A stretch of 64,000 nt of DNA from contig NZ_AUCH01000014.1 in assembly GCF_000429665.1 (NCBI RefSeq), forward strand, positions 1-64,000. The letters are read 5' to 3'. The stretch is from Azovibrio restrictus DSM 23866 (GTDB taxonomy: Bacteria > Pseudomonadota > Gammaproteobacteria > Burkholderiales > Rhodocyclaceae). This document shows positions 60,126 through 64,000 of this stretch, piece after piece; the first letter of the stretch is position 1; each line of letters opens with the position of its first letter. The translations under genes and the position numbers were made by a program. The notes under the pieces were generated by a model. It was not told the DNA's origin, did not search any database, and was given only the letters and a program-made list of their open reading frames with translations.

Positions 60126-60626
60126 TCAGTTGCCGAAGGAGGTGATCACCAGGGCCGGCCCCTGGCGGTTGTTGTAGACGTGGTAGGCGTAGAAGGTGCG
60201 GCTGTCGCCCACCTTCAGTTCCTGGTTGATGCGGCCGGCGGCGCTTTCCTCCACGTAGGCGGCCAGGGGCTTGTCGCCGCCGTAATCGAGCACGACCCGC
60301 TGGCTCACCCTGGGCAGGGGGGAGATGCCCATCATGCCCATCACCTGCTGCAGGTATTCGGCCTTCTGGGGGCTGGGACCCTGGGCCAGCCTGGCCTGGA
60401 AGCGCACCCCCGTGGGGGCGAAGATGGCGCGGCGGCCGTCCGTCATGCGGGAGGCGGGCACCAGTTCCTGGAGCTGCACGCTCCGGTAGCTGTCCCGGGG
60501 GTCGCTTTTGCTGGAGGCGGCCGGGGCCGGTTCGGCACTCCAGGCCGGCAGGGGGGCGGCCAGGAGGCCGCAGGCCAGGGCCAGGATCGTCAGGGAGGAG
60601 GACAGGGGGCGCGGGTTCATGATCAT
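60126..60626 (-). CDS. Periplasmic hypothetical protein between prepilins
   Basis: 166 residues. A signal peptide (SLTILALACGLLAAPLPAWSA) is followed by a beta-rich domain (QRVVLDYGGDKPLAAYVEESAAGRINQ, in parts). No family recognised. Start at MIMNPRP or MNPRP (60620); no ribosome binding site is clear. Its position among the pilin genes suggests a periplasmic pilus or secretion accessory. Confidence 0.6.
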   Translation of the reverse strand: MIMNPRPLSSSLTILALACGLLAAPLPAWSAEPAPAASSKSDPRDSYRSVQLQELVPASRMTDGRRAIFAPTGVRFQARLAQGPSPQKAEYLQQVMGMMGISPLPRVSQRVVLDYGGDKPLAAYVEESAAGRINQELKVGDSRTFYAYHVYNNRQGPALVITSFGN

Positions 60627-60639
60627 GGAGGGGTAGGGT

Positions 60640-61485
60640 TCAAAGGCAGATCACCTGGTCATCCAGGCCGTCCGGGTCGGTGCCGTTGGGCAGGCAGGGG
60701 TCATCGGGGTGGGTGCCGCCGTAGCGGCCGTCGGGACCCCAGTAGATCACCCGGGGATGGTTGTTGCTGTCCAGACCCAGGGTCAGGAAGGGCCGGGCGT
60801 GGGTGAGGAACTCGTGCTGGCCGGCGTCGTAGCCGGCACTGCTGTCGGGTAGGCTACGCCAGCCCAGGTAGCAGCCGGGCAGGGCGCTGTCGCAGGACTG
60901 GTAGCCGTTGTCGGCCGGGGCAAAGCGGGGGCCGCTGGCGAAAGCGGGGATGTTGGCGGCCTTGGTGCCGGTGATCGGGGTGGTACTGCCCAGGTCCACC
61001 CAGTGGCGGTTCTGCAGGGGCAGATAGGGGCCGTTCCAGCCCCGGCGCTGTATCGGGTCCCAGTTTTCCAGGTGGCCCAGGGGATGATCGGGGCACAGGG
61101 CCGGACGCTGATAGAGCAGGGCCAGGTTGGCCGGGGAGAGGAACCAGGTGTCCCGTTCCCCATCATCGGCGGGCAGGGCCCAGCTGCGCTCGATGGCGCC
61201 CCCGGTGCCGCTGCAGGGTTCGGCGCTGGCCAGGGTGAAGGGACCTTCCCCGGGCCAGTAGCCGGTATCGGCCCTGAAACGTTTCAGGGCATCGGCCAGA
61301 TGGAGCAGTTCCACCCGGGCCAGTTGATCTTCGGTACGCCGGTCCACGTCCCCGTACATGCCCCAGGCCAGCATGGAGACGGCAGCCAGGAGGCTGCAGA
61401 CGACCAGCAGTTCGATCAGGGTGAAGCCGGAAAAGGCGCAGCAGGACCTGAGGCCCGGCCCGCCCGGGACATGGGTTGCGTACAT
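60640..61485 (-). CDS. GspG/type IV prepilin-like protein
   Basis: 281 residues. The prepilin motif occurs at about residue 20 (SG then FTLIELLVVCSLLAAVS), so the leader is about 20 residues if the first Met is used. The globular part contains WPGEGPF, RGWNGPYLP and an end similar to T2SSG (YWGPDGRYGGTHPDDPC). It is longer than GspG. Second prepilin after the major one; no family name. Confidence 0.82.
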   Translation of the reverse strand: MYATHVPGGPGLRSCCAFSGFTLIELLVVCSLLAAVSMLAWGMYGDVDRRTEDQLARVELLHLADALKRFRADTGYWPGEGPFTLASAEPCSGTGGAIERSWALPADDGERDTWFLSPANLALLYQRPALCPDHPLGHLENWDPIQRRGWNGPYLPLQNRHWVDLGSTTPITGTKAANIPAFASGPRFAPADNGYQSCDSALPGCYLGWRSLPDSSAGYDAGQHEFLTHARPFLTLGLDSNNHPRVIYWGPDGRYGGTHPDDPCLPNGTDPDGLDDQVICL

Positions 61486-61582
61486 GAGGTCAGTTCAGGG
61501 TCAGGAGCTGAGGTGGCCGGCACCCGGAGGTGCCGGCCGGGGATGGGAGCCCCGCAGGGCTCCCGCGCTATGAACCAGTTGC

Positions 61583-62521
61583 TTAGGTGCGGCGGACGTT
61601 GTCCACTTCACCCAGTTCTTCGTCCTTGGTGTCGCCTGCGCCGTCGATGATGGCCTGGAAGGTGGCCTGACCACCGGCGGTGGAAACGTTCCACAGCACG
61701 ACGAAGCGGTTGTATTCGTCATTGCTCACGTGACGATAGACGGGCACGTTGGAGAGGGCGCCGATGGTGGTCGGGTTGAACAGGGAAGCATCCGCGCCAA
61801 CCCCGAAGGCCACCAGTTTGTTGGTGGAACCGGAAGGCAGGCCGGCTCGCTCCGGACCGCCGCTCCACACCATCACGGCGTCGCCGTCGGCCAGGGTGGC
61901 ATTGGCGGCATAGCCGCAACCATTGGCGGTGGCAGGCCGGAAGATGTTCTGGGCCGTGACGTTGTTGCCCTTGTCGGTGATCGTGGCCTTGATGCTGGCA
62001 TCAGCACAACCGCCGGCAGCCACGTCTTGCGGGGTGGCTGTGGGGTCCAGCACCCGGGCGGTGGTGATGCCCACGTTTTGCAGCGCGGCCAGGTCGGCTG
62101 CAGTCAGGGTGCCTGCAGTGAGGTTGCCGACCAGATCAGTGTTGAGCACGGAAGAGACGGTGGCGCCGGCCAGGGAGTTGGTGGCATTGAACATCAGGGA
62201 GTCCCAGTTGTCGGGATAATTCCCGCCGTTCAGCACGCGGAAGGTCTGGATGCCCTTGGAGAGCTCATCCATCATGGCCACGTGGGCAGCGGCGGCGCCC
62301 TTGCGGTCGGTATCCTGCAGCATGATGGTGGCGGTGCCGGCGATGGCGGCCAGGATGGCCACGACAACCAGCAGTTCCAGCAGGGTGAAGCCGCCTTCCT
62401 TCTTGCTGCGGATGGTTTCGAACTTGCGGCGCAGGGCACGGCCCTTGACGGCGGAAATGTCCAGGGCTTGCAGCTTGGACTTCAGTTCGGCCTTGGACAT
62501 GGCCATGAGTTTGGTCAACAT
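61583..62521 (-). CDS. Probable major prepilin with unusually long leader
   Basis: 312 residues from ATG 62521 with AAGGAG nine bases upstream. The cleavage site is GG then FTLLELLVVVAILAAIAG at residues 43-45, so the leader is 44 residues and rich in Lys/Arg; usual leaders have 5-30. The mature protein has a 30-residue helix then an Ala/Gly/Thr-rich head (GTLTAADLAALQ, GGCADAS). First gene of the long minus-strand operon. Confidence 0.84.
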   Translation of the reverse strand: MLTKLMAMSKAELKSKLQALDISAVKGRALRRKFETIRSKKEGGFTLLELLVVVAILAAIAGTATIMLQDTDRKGAAAAHVAMMDELSKGIQTFRVLNGGNYPDNWDSLMFNATNSLAGATVSSVLNTDLVGNLTAGTLTAADLAALQNVGITTARVLDPTATPQDVAAGGCADASIKATITDKGNNVTAQNIFRPATANGCGYAANATLADGDAVMVWSGGPERAGLPSGSTNKLVAFGVGADASLFNPTTIGALSNVPVYRHVSNDEYNRFVVLWNVSTAGGQATFQAIIDGAGDTKDEELGEVDNVRRT

Positions 62522-62700
62522 CAGTACAACTCCTTGCGGATGATGGTTCCGGATTTCCCCTCCGGGAAACTCCTGCACCAGGTTTTTTAACGAAAGGTCC
62601 GGCGCCATTGCCGGAAAATTTCGCCGCGACCCCTCGTCGCCAGCCTGTAAATCGTGCTCATCCGCCAGGCTCACCCTGGCCGGAAAAGGTCAGACCACGC
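62522..62700 (-). promoter_or_regulatory. Upstream region of the pilin operon
   Basis: About 180 bases before the first pilin gene. The leader is GC-rich with runs of T (TTTTTTAACG on the plus strand). No clear sigma-70 or sigma-54 consensus can be defended; this must contain the operon promoter if the unit is transcribed as one. Confidence 0.3.
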
Positions 62701-62928
62701 CTAGTGGCAGGATGCCGTGGCGGGTGTGTAGTCCACTACGAACCGGTACTGTTTTCCGCAGTGCAGAATGACCTCTTTTTGCCCCCGCCGCAGGATGCGG
62801 ATTTCCACCCGGATCTCGGCAAACCCGTCGTGGGCAAAGGCTTCCTTGTAAAGGTCGTTCAGCTTGGAAAGTACCTGGGCGTTGGACAGGGCGGCCTTGC
62901 TGGCCGCTGCCTTTTCCAAGGTTTCCAT
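62701..62928 (-). CDS. Small conserved-looking protein
   Basis: 75 residues: METLEKAAASKAALSNAQVL, then a strand-rich end (EIRILRRGQKEVILHCGKQYRFVVDY). Soluble, basic-acidic mixture, no signal. The second half has regular alternation and may be an RNA- or DNA-binding fold, but no family is recognised. Between the pilin operon and rsgA on the same strand; ends well before the pilin promoter region. Confidence 0.55.
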   Translation of the reverse strand: METLEKAAASKAALSNAQVLSKLNDLYKEAFAHDGFAEIRVEIRILRRGQKEVILHCGKQYRFVVDYTPATASCH

Positions 62929-63107
62929 AAAGTGTGTGGTGCCTCACAGGTGATGATGTATGGGTGGATGATAATAACTATTATTCGCGTGGTCAACTTT
63001 TTGTTGAGTGTTTTTCAGAGAATTTCTCTGAAACTTTCCCCTGGCCCCGCCTCCTCCAGGCAGGGCCAGGGCTGGCCAGCGGCCATATCGTTGGAAGCAG
63101 GCGGGGT
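62929..63107. other. Gap between small protein gene and rsgA
   Basis: Contains an AT-rich tract (about 62948-63010, ATAATAACTATTATTCGC) on the upstream side of the small gene, which could be its promoter. No gene or clear terminator. Confidence 0.35.
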
Positions 63108-64000
63108 TCAGCCCCGGCGGGTTTCCCGGGCCAGGGTGGTGAAGAGCTGCAGTCGTTCCGGGTGGATGTGGCCGGCGGCGGCGGCGGCCTGGAGGGCGCA
63201 GCCGGGTTCCTGCTGGTGCTGGCAGTTGCGGAAGCGGCACTGGCCCAGGTAGGGCGCGAATTCCGGGAAGGCCTGCTCCAGGTCGCCCTGGTCCAGGTGG
63301 CCGAGGCCGAATTCCTGCAGGCCGGGGGAGTCGATGATGTGGCTGTCCCGGTCCAGGTGGTAGAGGGTGGCGTGGGTGGTGGTGTGCTTGCCGGAATCCA
63401 GGGCGGCGGAGATTTCCCGGGTGGCGGCCCGGGCTTCGGGGATCAGGGCGTTGATGAGGGTGGATTTGCCCATGCCCGACTGTCCCACCAGAACGCTGGT
63501 CTTGCCCTGCAGATGGGGAAGCAGGGGGGCAGCCCCCTGTCTGGCGCTGAGTTCCAGGACCGGGTAGCCCAGCTGGATCAGGGTGGCCAGGCGCTGGCGG
63601 GCGGGGCCCAGGCGTTCTTCCAGGTCGCTCTTGTTGAGCACGATCAGGGGGGCAATGCCCTGACTGTCCGCCGCGATCAGGCAGCGGCTCACCAGCAGTT
63701 CGGAAAAGGCCGGTTCCGTCGCCACCACCAGGATCAGTTGATCCACGTTGGCAGCAATCAGCTTCTGGCGGATTTCGTTGGAACGGTAGAGCAGGCTGTG
63801 CCGGGGCTCCACCAGGTCGATGACCCCCTGTCCCTCGCCGGTTCCCTGAACCTGGACCCGGTCCCCGCAGACCACCTCGCTTTTCTTGCCCCGGGTGTAG
63901 CACAACAGGGTTTCCCCGTCCGGGAGTTCAACCCGGTACTGGCGGCCATGGGCGGCGACCACCAGGCCGGTGAGGGGGGCGCTCAAGCGCCGTGCCGGCG
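63108..64000 (-). CDS. rsgA: Ribosome small subunit-dependent GTPase RsgA (5' end probably outside window)
   Basis: The visible frame encodes 292 residues from TTG 63986 and remains open to the edge. Circularly permuted GTPase order: NKSD (G4), then GQSGMGKST (P-loop, G1) and DSPGLQEFGL (G3), with an N-terminal OB fold and C-terminal zinc knuckle (CRFRNCQHQQEPGC). RsgA is a late assembly factor of the 30S subunit. The TTG has no ribosome binding site, so the real start may lie beyond 64000. Confidence 0.93.
   Translation of the reverse strand, partial: PARRLSAPLTGLVVAAHGRQYRVELPDGETLLCYTRGKKSEVVCGDRVQVQGTGEGQGVIDLVEPRHSLLYRSNEIRQKLIAANVDQLILVVATEPAFSELLVSRCLIAADSQGIAPLIVLNKSDLEERLGPARQRLATLIQLGYPVLELSARQGAAPLLPHLQGKTSVLVGQSGMGKSTLINALIPEARAATREISAALDSGKHTTTHATLYHLDRDSHIIDSPGLQEFGLGHLDQGDLEQAFPEFAPYLGQCRFRNCQHQQEPGCALQAAAAAGHIHPERLQLFTTLARETRRG

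Overview
The window looks like the chromosome of a high-GC betaproteobacterium. The gene content (DUF3579-argD-argF-argG-DUF2788-ppnP block, CysDN, an AcoR-type regulator beside acetaldehyde and alcohol dehydrogenases, cytochrome genes) suggests Rhodocyclales, possibly near Azospira/Dechlorosoma. That placement is inferred from gene content only; no rRNA or tRNA gene was seen.

Layout. (1) 1-1.9 kb is lower in GC and accessory: the start of an IS110/IS1111-type transposase, an HNH nuclease and two small unknown genes, with integron attC-like motifs between them. It is probably the edge of a gene-cassette array. (2) 1.9-3.0 kb holds a Xre/ParS-RES toxin-antitoxin pair. (3) 3.0-8.4 kb has cysDN sulfate activation, an aldo/keto reductase, a DinB-like protein, an RluA-type pseudouridine synthase and a MoaD-like small protein. 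(4) 8.5-12.4 kb has two convergent membrane proteins with helical-repeat tails (one a rhomboid protease) and an AT-rich patch. (5) 12.4-17.9 kb is an alcohol/aldehyde oxidation module: DUF779, Fe-alcohol dehydrogenase, acetaldehyde dehydrogenase with a clear sigma-54 promoter, and a divergent AcoR-type activator. (6) 17.9-29.9 kb is mostly housekeeping: arginine biosynthesis, PpnP, YajQ, a metalloprotease-like protein with a GATase, a retropepsin-like protease, NUDIX, a CbiB-like protein, thiolase and a PAS chemoreceptor. (7) 30.1-40.3 kb is an expanded Anbu (bacterial proteasome-like peptidase) locus with two circularly permuted ATP-grasp modules, two alpha-E modules and two transglutaminase proteins. 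(8) 40.8-42.0 kb has two CBS-pair proteins. (9) 42.0-62.5 kb, minus strand, is a run of about 18 tightly packed genes. It starts with pilins and a type IV pilus/type II secretion-like machine (MshI/J/K/L-like proteins, two ATPases, GspF, secretin). It continues without a gap into MoxR, DUF58, a membrane cytochrome b-like protein, a pentaheme cytochrome c, a GspG-like protein, a TgpA-type transglutaminase and an FTR1 iron permease. (10) The right edge has rsgA.

The strongest candidate for something undescribed is region 9. Stop/start overlaps tie a pilus/pseudopilus apparatus to a MoxR-DUF58-TgpA module and a membrane multiheme cytochrome. The TgpA member has alanine where the catalytic cysteine should be, and the GspG-like member lacks a prepilin signal. 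The Anbu locus is a known but poorly understood system, here in an expanded form. Two families of interspersed intergenic repeats each appear twice, at gene boundaries.
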